Assembly (NCBI RefSeq): GCF_901000735.1
Contig: NC_081542.1
Location: 25,435,093 to 25,499,092 of the forward strand
Length of the DNA stretch: 64,000 nt
Reading direction: 5' to 3'
Source: Corylus avellana
Lineage: Eukaryota; Streptophyta; Magnoliopsida; Fagales; Betulaceae
Shown here: in pieces, positions 1 to 11,370 of the stretch
Layout: each line of letters begins with the position of its first letter
Position numbering within the stretch: position 1 is the stretch's first letter
Made by a program: the position numbers and the translations under genes
Notes under the pieces: generated by a model
Database searches by the model: none
Seen by the model: the letters and a program-made list of their open reading frames with translations, nothing else
What the model was told of the DNA's origin: nothing

Positions 1-990
1 GGTGAAGTCTACACACATTCTCCACTTCCCATTGGATTTTTTGACCAATACTACTTTGGCTAACCAATCAGGATAATGTACTTCTTCAATAAACCGAGCT
101 CTGAGCAGCTTTTCCACTTCCTCGGCTATCGCCATGTTTCGCTCAGGAGCGAATTTCCTTCTCTTCTGCTTCACTGGTTTCATACTTGGATCCACATTGA
201 GCTAATGAAGTATTTCTTCAGGGCTAATGCCAGGCATGTCTTCGTGCATCCATACAAATACCTTCAAATTCTTTTTTCAGAAAAGTGACGAGGTCTTCTT
301 GGACTTCCGAGGAGAGCTGAGAACCAACCTTTACCACTTTGCCATTTGCTACTATTACATCTTCTAGTATCTCGGCAGGGTCACCCTTCGGTTCACCTTC
401 CTTTCTACTCCCCACAGTGCTCACCGTCAAAGGTGTAGCCTCTAAAGAATTTTTTAGGGAAGTTATGTAACATTTCCTTCCTGCAGTTTGGTCACCCTTG
501 ACCTCTCTGACTCCTTCTTCAGTTGGAAACTTCATCTTCAAGTGGTAGGTTGAAGTTACCGCTTTCAACTTATTCAAGGCTGGCCGACCGATTATTGCAT
601 TGTAGGCGGATGGTCGGTTGACTACTAAGAAGTCTACCATGATAGTTGACTGCCTAGGAGCTGTTCCTGCTGTTACAGGGAGTGAGATAATTCCGATAGG
701 TTGGACTTGCTCTCTCGCAAATCCAACTAAGGGAGAACCAATGGTGTGATCCTACTACAATCAATACCCATTTGTTTGAAAACTGGCCAATAGAGGATGT
801 CAGCCGAGCTCCCATTGTCTACTAAGATCCGATGGAGCACATGGTTAGCCACGGTCACCGTTACCACCAATGCATCATCATGGGGCATCATTACTCCTTT
901 CGCATCTTCTTCAGTGAATAATAAAACCATTGGCTCTCGTTTCATGGTCTTGGCAGGCCTTTCAAGAAAAAGAACCTCTTCGGTCTGCAC
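1..990 (-). pseudogene. Ty3/gypsy pol fragment: protease, linker and start of reverse transcriptase
   Basis: Read on the minus strand, 990-727 encodes a retropepsin-like stretch with the active-site motif VDNGSSADIL. From about 760 to 224 runs the protease-RT linker with the motif YNAIIGRPALN. From about 256 to the window edge is the start of the reverse transcriptase, recognisable by YPDWLAKVVLVKK and KWRMCVDF. These motifs and their order are typical of the Tat-type Ty3/gypsy lineage. The reading frame shifts near 725-750 and near 252, and a TAG stop lies near 205, so no polyprotein can be made. The element continues past the left edge, so the rest of RT, RNase H, integrase and the 3' LTR are not seen. 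Lineage assignment is from remembered motifs. Confidence 0.85.
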
Positions 991-1152
991 CCTTTTGGCA
1001 TAGGCTCTTCTGGCTGAGTTAGCCTTTCCTCCACCAGCTATTCCTCTTGAAATGGTTAGGATTTCTCTTACTACATCATGATTTCGAGGTGGGGGATGAG
1101 CATCCCGATCGTTTCTCGGCTTAGCCTACTGATTATGCATCAGTTCAACATA

Positions 1153-4100
1153 CTAATCATCCCTCGGGCCATTATCATGTCTTTGCCTTTGGTCTCGGCC
1201 TTCGACAACTTCTCGGTTCCCCTCAAGCAGTAAGGGTTGCTGATGTTCTCTTCCTCTGGCCCTCTGCCCTGTCAAAAACCTTACCAGTTTACCATTCCTA
1301 ATGTAGGATTCTATCTCTTGACGAAGAGATACATACTTCTCTGTCAAGTGGCCAACTTCATTATAATACAGGCAAAACTTGGTATGGTCTCGCTTCGATG
1401 CTGGACCTCTTTCATCCTTGTTGGCCATTTGAAGTTGGGGTCCCTCCTGATCTCCATTAACACCTCGGTCATGCTGGTGTTTAATAGAGTGAACTTGCTG
1501 AGTTTTCGTTGAGAGTCATTCCTCGATTTGGGAGTTTTCTTGCCCTGCCCCTTCAGGTTTTTCTCCTACTTCTTTCCGGAGCTTATTGGTGCTACCCTCG
1601 CACTACTCCTCTCTCGCTGAGTCTCCTCTTACCGAGTTTCCTCTTGCCAAGTAGCCTTCTCTTGGGACTTCATCAAAGCCGCTACAGTCTCCTCTTGATT
1701 GATGTATTCTTTGGCTTTATTTAGAAAATGACGAAGAGTCACCATCGCAGTCTTCTTTGATAACTCGGCCATCAGTGGCCCCTCGGCTTTTACCCCATGC
1801 ATCAGTGCATCAAGTACTATTTGCTCACTCGAATTTTCTACCAATAACTTCTCCTTATTGAATTTGAGCATGAAGTCTGATAAGCGTCGAATGTTGCACA
1901 TTCAAGCCCCTTAATTTACATATGTTAATTCATTAGCATTGTTATTTGTTTGATTTTGTTTTGTTTTTGTGTTTTCAGGATATAAATCAAGATGCAATTA
2001 ATTCCATTGATTTTGGGCTTAAAAGCACACTTTGAGAAGACCTAGAAGATATGGTTAAACTTAACCAATCATGGTTAAGTTTAAATCAAATAAAGAAAAG
2101 GATTAATTCGGAATTTCTCAAATTGGAGTCAAAATCGGATTGGATTCAATTTTGGATTCTGCATACGTCTCGGTATTTTGGCCATAACATTCATCTCAAA
2201 TATCCGATTGAGGTGATTCAAGCGGCACTGGAAAGCTAACTCAATTTTCTACAAATCATTGTGAAATATAATTTTCCTAATTCGGAGCGCCGCATTGCAA
2301 AAATCGCCCCGCAAGATAGGAACGCAATTCTGGGCGAATCCTATTCCGATTTGGACTTAGGTTTTCTTTATCCTAATGGGACTTGGACTTAAATCTCCGA
2401 AATTTATAGGATTACTAGGGCTTCTAGGACTCTCCTAAGCCCTATAAATAGGCCTCTAAGCATTGAGAAAAGACACACCGCTTCTAGAGCAAAAATTCAG
2501 TAAAATAGTCTGTGGAGCTTAGGAGATCATGAGCAGCTAAACCCAATTGTGGGGTATTGATGTAGCCCTTTCCAAGCACAATGGTTTGATTGTATTTAAT
2601 TTCTAGTCTTTCAATTTATGCATGTTGATTGTATAACCCTGAGGATTGCTACAGTTGATTTCTGTTCTTCATATTAAATGCAGTTGTTCTTTAAATTCCA
2701 AATCAATATTAGTAGAATTCTTATCTTGTCTTAGAAATTATTTTACTATTATTGAACTCAAATCATTCTTATTTTCTGTGATCATAAGAATGATGGTTAT
2801 ACAATGGTATTTAATTGGCATGCAATCAATAGGGTTAGATAGACCATACCTAGGGAAGACGGATCGTACTACACCTTAGTTTAGTGTAATTTAGGTAGAC
2901 GGTCCGTGCCAACCGAAGATGGGTTATGCTATTCCATTGATTGTATGAGATTATTTTCTTGTTAAAATTATAACATGCATAGAATGAATTACTAGAGTTA
3001 ATTATGGTTAACCATTGATGTGCGGATCGTGGTGAAGTCAATACCCTACTCTCTCTTTCATAAATTTACTCCCTTTTATTTCCGTTTATTTTATGCACTT
3101 TAAATTCTCACAACCAATTCACTCTCTTTTAATTAAGTTAATTTTGATCTTTTAATTTTGATAATTAAACCCCTGCAGTCCTTGAGGTTCGACACCTTCA
3201 ATATAGCCCTATCCTACGGGATTCGTTCTATTGCGAGTGGTAATTTTATTATTGATATTTTTGGTCACAAAAATACCACATCAAAGTCTTTTAGGGACTC
3301 ATCATTCCCTTGAACCAGAGAAAATAGGTAAGCTGGGCTTTTCTTCCTTTTCTGAGTAGCCAAAAATTGGCTGAGGAAGAGACATCCCCGGGACTTGAAG
3401 TTATCCTAAGACTTGGCTAGGAGTCTCGCGAACCACTCTTTAGTTGCTCCTGCTAGAGTTAACGGAAACGTTCAGCATGAGATTTCATCTGGGGTACCGT
3501 GGAGGATGAAGTGTGCTCGAAGGCTTTCCATATGCTCGGTAGGGTCTCCATTGCTGTGATATTTATCTATATGAGGCATTTTGAACTTGTCAGGCAAGGG
3601 GAAGTTCATTACCCTATCCGTGAAGGTTAGGTTGGTGTTTTCCATGAGTTCTTCTGCCGTCAACCCATTCTCCCCATTGGCTATCTTGTCAGCCATCTCA
3701 GCATACTTCCTCTTCAGGTCTCCCAGCTTAGCACTTACATCGGTCTCATTATGGATAGTGTGGGATCTCTCGCGATGAGATCGATCACGATGGGATCTTC
3801 CATGGCATCTCTCGCGATGAGATCGATCAGGATGGGATCTTCCATGGCATCTCTCGCGATGAGACCTTTCACTGCGATATGTCTCAGACCTTTTAGTATT
3901 GGACTTCTCGTGGTTATCCTTGTCCTCAGCACGAGACTTTTCATGGTTGCCTTCGTTTTGGACTGTAGTGTGACGACTACCATGAACTGAACTCGCACTC
4001 CCTTCAATCTGCTTGCCTTGGCGGATGAGTTCTCGTCTCTCCCTTTCGTGCCTTTCTTCACGCTCCTTCTCTAGCCTTTCTTCTCGCTCACGCTCTTTTC

Positions 4101-4192
4101 GGCCATTCCGGCCTTCAGTAGCCGTGAGTTTGGTAGCAAGTTCCTTGTTCTGTTTCTTTAATGCGTCCATGGAAGTAGTCATCTGCTTCATG
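1153..4192 (-). pseudogene. Ty3/gypsy gag, interrupted by a solo LTR
   Basis: On the minus strand the gag begins at the ATG at 4192. It opens with a charged region (MKQMTTSMDALKKQ), followed by an Arg/Glu/Ser/His-rich segment. Inside that segment a 42-bp (14-residue) unit repeats about 2.5 times between 3769 and 3866. The conserved gag core follows (LPDKFKMPHIDKYHSNGDP, then HILHG-type sequence near 3480). The core is broken at 3284 by a solo LTR and resumes at 1877 (MLKFNKEKLLVENSS, then KAKEYINQEE). A zinc knuckle lies near 1380 (CLYYNEVGHLTEKY), in which the last expected Cys is Tyr. Internal stops are present between 3300 and 3470. The product would be the particle protein of a Tat-like element. 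It is clearly inactive. Confidence 0.85.
1878..3283 (+). mobile_element. Solo LTR, copy 1, with target-site duplication AAGTC
   Basis: This 1,406-bp segment starts TGATAAGCG and ends CCACATCA (TG...CA). It is flanked on both sides by AAGTC (1873-1877 and 3284-3288), the 5-bp duplication made by LTR-retrotransposon integration. There is no internal region, so a full element has been reduced to one LTR by LTR-LTR recombination. A promoter-like TATA (CTATAAATAGGCC, near 2442) puts the LTR on the plus strand, opposite to the gypsy gag that it splits. A related solo LTR lies at 34645-36140. With no internal sequence, the superfamily cannot be assigned. Confidence 0.93.
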
Positions 4193-4320
4193 AACTAGGT
4201 GAAGTCAGGAGGTGTCACAGTTGTGCCTGGGCAACACGGCTCGGCCTTCCGGCGGAGGATTTGACACACGTGTAGTCACCATCTCGGATTGTTGTCAGGA
4301 ACTGATGAAAATCTCGAAGT

Positions 4321-4339
4321 TCCCACAGACGGCGCCAAA
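4321..4339 (-). other. Primer-binding site of the gypsy element
   Basis: The minus strand reads TTTGGCGCCGTCTGTGGGA directly next to the LTR end at 4341. This is the primer-binding sequence commonly seen in Tat-type gypsy elements; the TGGCGCC core matches the 3' end of plant tRNA-Asp. Confidence 0.75.
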
Positions 4340-4340
4340 C

Positions 4341-5031
4341 TGTTGAAGCACAGTTTTTGAGGGATTACATGGTACAATCTCCGGGAGGTATAGTGATGTC
4401 CGAGGATGCATCGGCCTTGCACACAAGAACAAACAACAGGATTAGAGTCCACGATGGTCTCCCGGCGGGGATACTCCAATGCCTAAGTCAGTGACTTGAG
4501 AGAGAAGAAAAGATGCAAGCAACAATAAAGCCAAGATAGCAAGAGTTGCGATTACCTTAACACTGATAGGTGACTTGTATTTATAGGCATGAAAGGAGTT
4601 TGATCTCCCACATGTTTCGAAGCCTCATCCCTTGATTTCTGTCGTGCAGGTATTTGAAAAAGAGATGAGGTTGGTTAGCTGCCCCGTGATCCTAGTACCA
4701 TAGAATCACGTAATAGATGTTGCAACTTCCGCGATGTTAAATTAGGGTGTCCGAGTAGGACTCGGTCACCTATATGAGCCTAGATGCTAACTGATATGTA
4801 TCTTGATTGATATAGATGACCTAAGTATTGGATAATAAGATTATATCTCCATGGTGGAATGACCAATGTGCCCTTCGGCCTTTGACTATCTTGGCCCATG
4901 AGTTACGTCTAGGACTGGGAGCCTGAGACCTTCTCGGGCTAAGTGAACTGAAGGCTTGGCAGCCCAACATATTTACGGAGTCTTGGGCTTTGGACCCATT
5001 GGGCCTTATGTGACTGATCCATGACCCAACA
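4341..5031 (-). mobile_element. LTR of the gypsy element (5' LTR in its own direction)
   Basis: The segment abuts the primer-binding site and, on the plus strand, runs from TGTTGAAGCACAG to ATGACCCAACA (691 bp, TG...CA). A second copy is at 10438-11129, with the same length to within one base. The outer end (ATGACCCAACA) is reused as part of the tandem array that follows. The partner LTR lies outside the window, so the target-site duplication cannot be checked. Confidence 0.8.
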
Positions 5032-5328
5032 GTAATAAAAGAGAGAGAGAGAGAGAGAGAAATAGAAAGGTAACTAGTTTCTAAACTAGTATTTTATCTT
5101 TCAATTCAAACAATTTGACGTCGCCTATAAGAATACGTTCTAGTTCCTTCACAAAAACCAAATGTTGTCGCGACAAATGCTTGGGGAAACAATGGTGTTG
5201 CTTCCAACCCGCCTGACGTCATTTAACAAATAACTGGGGAGGATTTGAATTTGTCTTTTTTTCTTATATCAACGTGACGGTTGAGCCCGTTGGGCCTTAT
5301 GTGATTGATTCATGACCTAACAATAACA

Positions 5329-5360
<32 letters not shown>

Positions 5361-6612
5361 TTTAATAAATAAGTGGGGAGGATTTGTATCTGTCTTCTTT
5401 TCTTATATCAACGTGACGGTTGAGCCCATTGGGCCTTATGTAACTGATCCATGGCCCAACAGTAATAAGAGAGAGAGAGAGAGAGAGAAAAATAGAAAGG
5501 TAACTAGTTTCTAAACTAGTATTTTATCTTTCAGTTCAAACAATTTGACATCGCCTATGAGAATACGTGCTAGTTCCTTCACAAAAACCAAATGTTGTCG
5601 CTTAAACAATCGAGAAATGCTTGGGGAAACAATGGTGTTGCTTCCAACCCGCCTAACGTCATTTAATAAATAACTGGGGAGGATTTGAATCTGTCTTCTT
5701 TTCTTATATCAACGTGACGGTTGAGCCCATTGGGCCTTATGTAACTGATCCATGACCCAACAGTAATAAAAGAGAGAGAGAGAAATAGAAAGGTAATTAG
5801 TTTATAAACTAGTATTTTATCTTTCAATTCAAACAATTTGACGTCACCTATAAGAATACGTGCTAGTTCCTTCACAAAAACCAAATGTTGTCGCTTAAAC
5901 AATCGAGAAATGCTTGGGGAAAGAATGGTGTTGCTTCCAACCCGCTTGACATCATTTAATAAATAACTGGGGAGGATTTGTATTTGTCTTCTTTTCTTAT
6001 ATCAACGTAACGGTTGAGCCCATTGAGCCTTATGTGACTGATTCATGACCCAACAGTAATAAAAGAGAGAGAGAGAGAGAGAGAAATAGAAGGGTAACTA
6101 GTTTCTAAACTAGTATTTTATATTTCAATTCGAACAATTTGACGTCGCCTATAAGAATACGTGCTAGTTCCTTCACAAAAACCAAATGTTATCGCTTAAA
6201 CAATCGAGAAATGCTTGGGGAAACAATGGTGTTACTTCCAACCCGCCTGACGTCATTTAATAAATAACTGGGGAGGATTTGAATCTGTCTTCTTTTCTTA
6301 TATCAACGTGACGGTTGAGCCCATTAGGCCTTATGTGAATGATCCATGGCCCAACAGTAATAAAAGAGAGAGAGAGAAATAGAAAGATAACTAGTTTCTA
6401 AATTAATATTTTATCCTTCAGTTCAAACAATTTGACGTCGCCTATAAGAATACGTGCTAGTTTCTTCACAAAAACCAAATGTTGTCGCTTAAACAATCGA
6501 GAAATGCTTGAGGAAACAATGGTGTTGCTTCCAACCCGCCTGACGTCATTTAATAAATAATTGGGGAGGATTTGAATCTGTCTTCTTTTCTTATATCAAC
6601 GTGACGGTTGAC
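5001..6612. repeat. Tandem array of ~300-bp units containing an LTR end and a GA microsatellite
   Basis: Six units are delimited by GGGCCTTATGT-like sequence at 5001, 5292, 5431, 5732, 6025 and 6326. Spacings are 291, 139, 301, 293 and 301 bp, and the last unit ends at 6612. Each unit has four parts: the terminal ~30 bp of the gypsy LTR; a (GA)n run of variable length; a palindromic AACTAGTTT/AAACTAGTAT stretch; and a conserved ~200-bp tail ending ATCAACGTGACGGTTGA. The second unit has an internal deletion. The related locus at 11090-11370 holds a single unit. No coding capacity was seen. Confidence 0.9.
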
Positions 6613-7600
6613 CGTTGTTATTTTTTCTATAACATGAATATTATACTTTTGCAATGACTCAGTAGTACTATGACCGCGCCCCTATATATATCCTAAGAAG
6701 GTTTAGTGGAGAAATTAAATTATCATCTTTGAAATTGTCTACCTAATGTGTACAGCGAAATGGGATCAACTTCATCAACGAAATAGTACTCAACTGTTTG
6801 ATGGTTAACAAACAATTAATAGTGGTTGGGAGTTTGAGTACTTTTCGTTGTGGGGATTTGTGAGAAGGAATTAGATTGTTTGATTATCATACATAGTTAT
6901 TGATTGGTGCTGGGAAGGAGAGTCTCAATAATATAAGTCAATTCCAGTTGCCTCTCTATCAAGAATTAGTCTTTTTTCTATTGTTTGATAATTATTTTAA
7001 TTTGAATATAATAATAGAAGGAATTATATCTAAAACATCTCCAAATAAGTAATAAAACATCTCCTATTGATGATGCATGGTAGCTTGTTTCTTTATTTAT
7101 TTATTTATTTATTTATTTTTTTCAAATTTTGGATTCATCAATTAGCCAAAGTTATATCCTTGAGAGAGAGAGAGAGCGAGAGAGAGAAAATTTGGTTGTA
7201 TTTAATGGGAAATTGAATTTGGGGGTCTGGAAGTATGGAAATTATAAATTAAGAGGATCATATCTATGGAGGCCTTGAGATTGTGTTTGCCTTCTCTGTC
7301 TCTCCCTTTACAGAAGTAGACAACCTTAATCCTGATTCCTAGGTTTGGACTGGGAAAGTAATCCCCCTTTCGCTCTCTTTGGACAACTCTGTATCATGGA
7401 ATAACTTTAAGTTAGAAAAAAAAAAAAAAAAAAAGCAAACAAACAAATTGTTACTAAATTGGCTAATTAGATTGCAAGAAAATTAATATAAATAGCAATT
7501 TTAAAAACTGAAGTGCCATTTCTAGAAGCAGGAGTTCAATTAATGCTTAATATTTTTTTATCAAATAACCTAGTTTTCTTTTTTTTAGGTCCCCATATAT

Positions 7601-7649
<49 letters not shown>

Positions 7650-7868
7650 CAGAGAGTTACATTTTCTCACACACACACACATATATATATATATATAGGT
7701 AGTTGTTCACTACCCATTACATTAACACAATTAATTAAGTTGTGCATTGGGTAAAATTTAGTATATATCTTACTCTTAATATGTGAGTCATGCAATACAT
7801 ATGGTCGTGAATATTGCATACATTGTATACGTAATTAATTGGGTGTATGTTGTTTTTCACAAGTTACC
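6613..7868 (+). other. Non-coding stretch before Tnp1-like copy 1
   Basis: No gene was recognised. The sequence is AT-rich and is shared with 11371-12717 and 14318-15347, in each case directly upstream of a Tnp1-like exon. It is therefore probably the 5' part of a CACTA-type element (leader or intron). It contains a (TTTA)n run near 7093-7117, a GA run near 7165, a poly-A at 7418-7435 and a (TA)n run at about 7607-7644. No CACTA terminus was found here. Confidence 0.5.
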
Positions 7869-10107
7869 ATGAGTAATGGGGGGAAGACAAGAGCACGGAG
7901 GGGCTCGTCTTCAGTGCGGCAGTCTATATCGCATGAGTCTCTATCATACCACCTTGATGACAGAGAGCAACAAGACGTTGCTCAACTTATGGGGCTGCAG
8001 GACGGGTATCGACCAGTACTTTCAAGTGATATAGAAGGGAAGATTCATGTCCATAATCCATACAGTCCAGCAGGCATGGCTCAGATGGGGTATCGACCTG
8101 ATTTGTATTCAAACAACGAGTTAGGGCAGAGTTCTCAAGGCCATGTGGAGTGGCTATATAACCAGCATAGCGCAGGTACGGACAAAAGTTTTTTTGAAAG
8201 ATTGAAAGTTTTGAAAGTTTCTGAAAGTTGTTGAAATTACGTCTTCGGTCTTTTTTTTGGTTTTTTTATTATCAAAACATTAGTTTCTAAATATATTGGT
8301 GCAATATCAATCACATTTCAATGCAACTACAACTTCATAAAATTCTAAACATTTTTTTTAAAAATACAAAGCAAGTGGCGAGGACAGTGAGACAGAGCCC
8401 TTGGAAGACATGACTGGTGGGATAGGTGCCATGGACGACCTGTAGCCCACCGACCAAGTTCCCACCAACCGGTTAGGCCCTCAACAGGTCCGAATGATAA
8501 GTAAGTGTATATGCTCAAATGTCATGCATATAAGTCTTAATTACTTGTAGTTAGTATTCAATTCTAAATAACTTACATCAGTAATTTTTAATCTGTTAAG
8601 TATCGATCCAAATGGAAACACCATTATTGAGGTGGTCGCCATTCGTGACTCGCATAGGTTGCCGGGGGTCCCCACCGGCAAAAGAATCATACTTGAGCTC
8701 AATGCTTCATGGTAGCCCGTCGGCTTTAGCGCCGTGAGGTTTAGACGAATGGCCGGACACATCATTAGGAGCAGCAATTATGTCCGAATACCAGACGACT
8801 GGACGAAGGTATTGCAGAGTACCAAGGATGATATATGGGACGCCTTGATGGTATGTGTATTTTATTATGTCAAACACTCCTAATGTATGTATATATACGA
8901 TCTAAGTTGTACATATTTATGTGTCTTTATATCTATATACATATACACATATATTTTAGGTTTTTTTAATTTGCAGGTAGACATTTTCGTCCTGCCCGAG
9001 TGCAACTTGGAACTTGTAAAGAATGACGTGTTCCGAGATATGGGCTCCAAGTTGAGGACTCGGAGGCACGAGCTAAAAAAAGTTCTTACCATTACGGCGG
9101 ACGATACTCCAGCCATCGTACAGGTGAGAGTGGGGCAAGTAAGGCTCGCCGAGTATAATGCCGTCAACTTGGAGATCATGTTGGAGAGATGGTGTAGCCA
9201 GAAGAACAAAGGTAGGTCATGAGTTATACTATAATTTTGTGTAGTGTCATTAATTGTAAATGTCTTAGTATTAATATATTAAGAATGTTAATTGTGTAGG
9301 ATTGTGTGGCATATATGAAGAGCTTGTGAGCATTGAACAATACGCCCCATTGCACCGGGTCGAAGAGCTACGCCAGGGTGACATATGAGGAGGTCAGTGT
9401 CTAATTTACCCTACACTTATAGATGTAAACATTATATATATTTACATCTATAAGAACATATTTGTATGTTCTATTTTGTCGACAGACAATACGTGTGGGC
9501 ACTCCTCCGACTCGTGCACAAAATTACATCCGCACACACAAGAAGAAGGATGGTGCATATCCGAATGACAAATGTCAAGGAGAGATGTGTATGCTACTCA
9601 TCTTTCATATGTTGTTTTGCTTATATATGTGATAGTTTATTTGTGATTAACAGTAGTATGACCTACTGACCCAATAATTAATGTAACATATAGGAGAGGA
9701 TGGTGGAGCTTATACCCACCGACCCTGCAGCATCTTCGAGCATGACAGAGGAGACGGTCAGGTGGGCGCCGAACGACGCGTACGCCCAGGCGCTTGGAAA
9801 TAAGCCTGAGTACGCTGGCAGGGTTTGGTAGGCTAGACCGAATATTCTGCCTGTGTGGGGCTACATCCACTCATACTATACACCGTCACAAGCACGGTCA
9901 CAAAACATCGGGCACTCCATGATCTCACAAGAAAGTCTTGACAGAGTGCTTGAGGTGGAAAGAGCAAAGCACAAGGCAGAGATAGATGCCTTGTTGGCCG
10001 CAAAGCGGGAGCAGACAGCTGCGCGGGTAGCTCAGCAAGTGGCAGAGCAGATGACTGCGAACAATGCGGAGTTGGCTGCAAAGGAGGCTCGAATGACGGC
10101 AATGTTT
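7869..10107 (+). pseudogene. Tnp1-like CACTA (En/Spm) gene, copy 1, decayed and cut by a gap
   Basis: Several exons can be traced: 7869-8175 (MSNGGKTRARRGSSS..., donor GTACGG), ~8376-8500, 8601-8850, 8977-9211 (VDIFVLPECNLELVKNDVF...), 9300-9392, ~9486-9587, and 9694 to the gap. The central exons match the plant Ptta/En/Spm transposase domain (Pfam Transposase_24), with the pattern MAGHIIRSSNYVRIPDDW ... IWDALM ... RHELKKVL. The last exon is a coiled-coil-rich tail (KREQTAARVAQQVAEQM). Tnp1/TnpA-type proteins bind the subterminal repeats of CACTA elements. Decay is clear. There are TAG stops in the second, third and last exons. The acceptor G of exons two and three is A, where copy 2 has AG. 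Exon limits are inferred. Confidence 0.75.
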
Positions 10108-10207
10108 NNNNNNNNNNNNNNNNNNNNNNNNNNNNNNNNNNNNNNNNNNNNNNNNNNNNNNNNNNNNNNNNNNNNNNNNNNNNNNNNNNNNNNNNNNNNN
10201 NNNNNNN
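10108..10207. other. Assembly gap (100 N)
   Basis: The left side ends inside the last large Tnp1-like exon. The right side resumes inside a gypsy gag. The join is not biologically continuous and could be a scaffolding choice. Confidence 0.99.
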
Positions 10208-11129
10208 GAGTTTGGTAGCAAGCTCCTCGTTCTGTTTCTTCAATGCGTCCATGGAAGCAGTCATCTGCTTCATGAACTCAGCGAAGTCAGGAGATGTCAC
10301 AGTTGTGCCTGGGCAACGCAGCTCAGCCTTCCGCGGCTCGGCCTTCCGGCGGAGGATTTGAAGCACGTGTAGTCACCATCTCGAACTATTGTCAGGAATT
10401 GATGAAAATCTCGAAGTTCTCACAGACGGCACCAAACTGTTGAAGCACAGTTTTCCGAGGGATTACGTGGCACAATCTCCGGGAGGTATAGCGATGTCCG
10501 AGGATGCGTCGGCCTTGCACACAAGAACAAACAACAGGATTAGAGTCCCCGGTGGTCTTCAGGCAGGGATACTCTGATGCCTAAGTCAGTGACTTGAGAG
10601 AGAAAAAAAGATGTAAGCAACAATAAAGCCAAGATAGCAAGAGTTGCGATTACCTTAACACTGATAGGTGACTTGTATTTATAGGCATGAAAGGAGTTTG
10701 ATCTCCCACATGTTTCGGAGCCTCATCCTTTGATTTCTGTCGTGCAGGTATTTAAAAAAAGGATGAGGTTTGTTAGCTGCCCCGTGATCCTAGTACCCTA
10801 GGATCAGGGAATAGATGTTGCAGCTTCTGCGATGTTAAATTAGGGTGTCCGAGTAGGACTCAGTCACCCATATGAGCCTAGGTGCTAACTGATACGTATC
10901 CTGATTGATATAGATGACCTAAGTATTGAATAATAAGATTATATCTCCATGGTGGAATGACCAATGTGCCCTTCAGCCTTTGACTATCTTGGCCCATGAG
11001 TTATGTCTCGGAGTGGGAGCCCGAGAAGGTCTCGGGCTAAGTCAACCGAGGGCTTGGCAGTCTAGCATATTTACGGAGTCTTGGGCTTTGAGCCCATTGG
11101 GCCTTATGTGACTGATCCATAACCCAACA
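10208..11129 (-). mobile_element. Second gypsy fragment: gag start, primer-binding site and LTR
   Basis: On the minus strand 10273-10208 is the first 22 codons of the same gag seen at 4192 (MKQMTASMDALKKQ...). The leader and primer-binding region follow at about 10420-10437; here it reads GGCACC where the first copy has GGCGCC. The LTR is 10438-11129 (692 bp, TGTTGAAGCACAG ... TAACCCAACA). It is closely similar to 4125-5031, so this is a second copy of that junction. The gag body is lost in the gap to the left. It is not functional. Confidence 0.82.
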
Positions 11130-11370
11130 ATAATAAAAGAGAGAGAGAGAGAGAGAAAAATAAAAAGGTAACTAGTTTCTAAACGAGTATTTTATCTTTC
11201 AGTTCAAACAATTTGGCGTCGCCTATAAGAAAACGTGCTAGTTCCTTCACAAAAACCAAATGTCGTCGCTTAAACAATCGAGAAATGCTTGGGGAAACAA
11301 TGGTGTTGCTTCCAACCCACCTGACGTGAATCTGTCTTCTTTTCTTATATCAATGTGACGGTTGACCGTT
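11130..11370. repeat. Single unit of the LTR-end/GA repeat
   Basis: This matches one unit of the array at 5001-6612: a GA run at about 11139-11156, CTAGTTTCTAAACGAG, the conserved tail and the exit sequence TGACGGTTGACCGTTG. It has a deletion near 11328, where the CATTTAATAAATAACTGG block is absent. It shows the single-copy state from which the six-unit array probably expanded. Confidence 0.85.

Noticed and set aside
3472..4061. Long frames on the plus strand and in a second minus frame over the gag repeats
   Set aside because: They are shadows of the repetitive gag coding sequence in other frames.
8880..9222. Open frames on both strands at 8880-9222 (and the equivalents at 13728-14070 and 16367-16709)
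   Set aside because: The plus-strand frame starts in an intron and is real only from 8977; it is reported as a Tnp1-like exon. The minus-strand frames are shadows.
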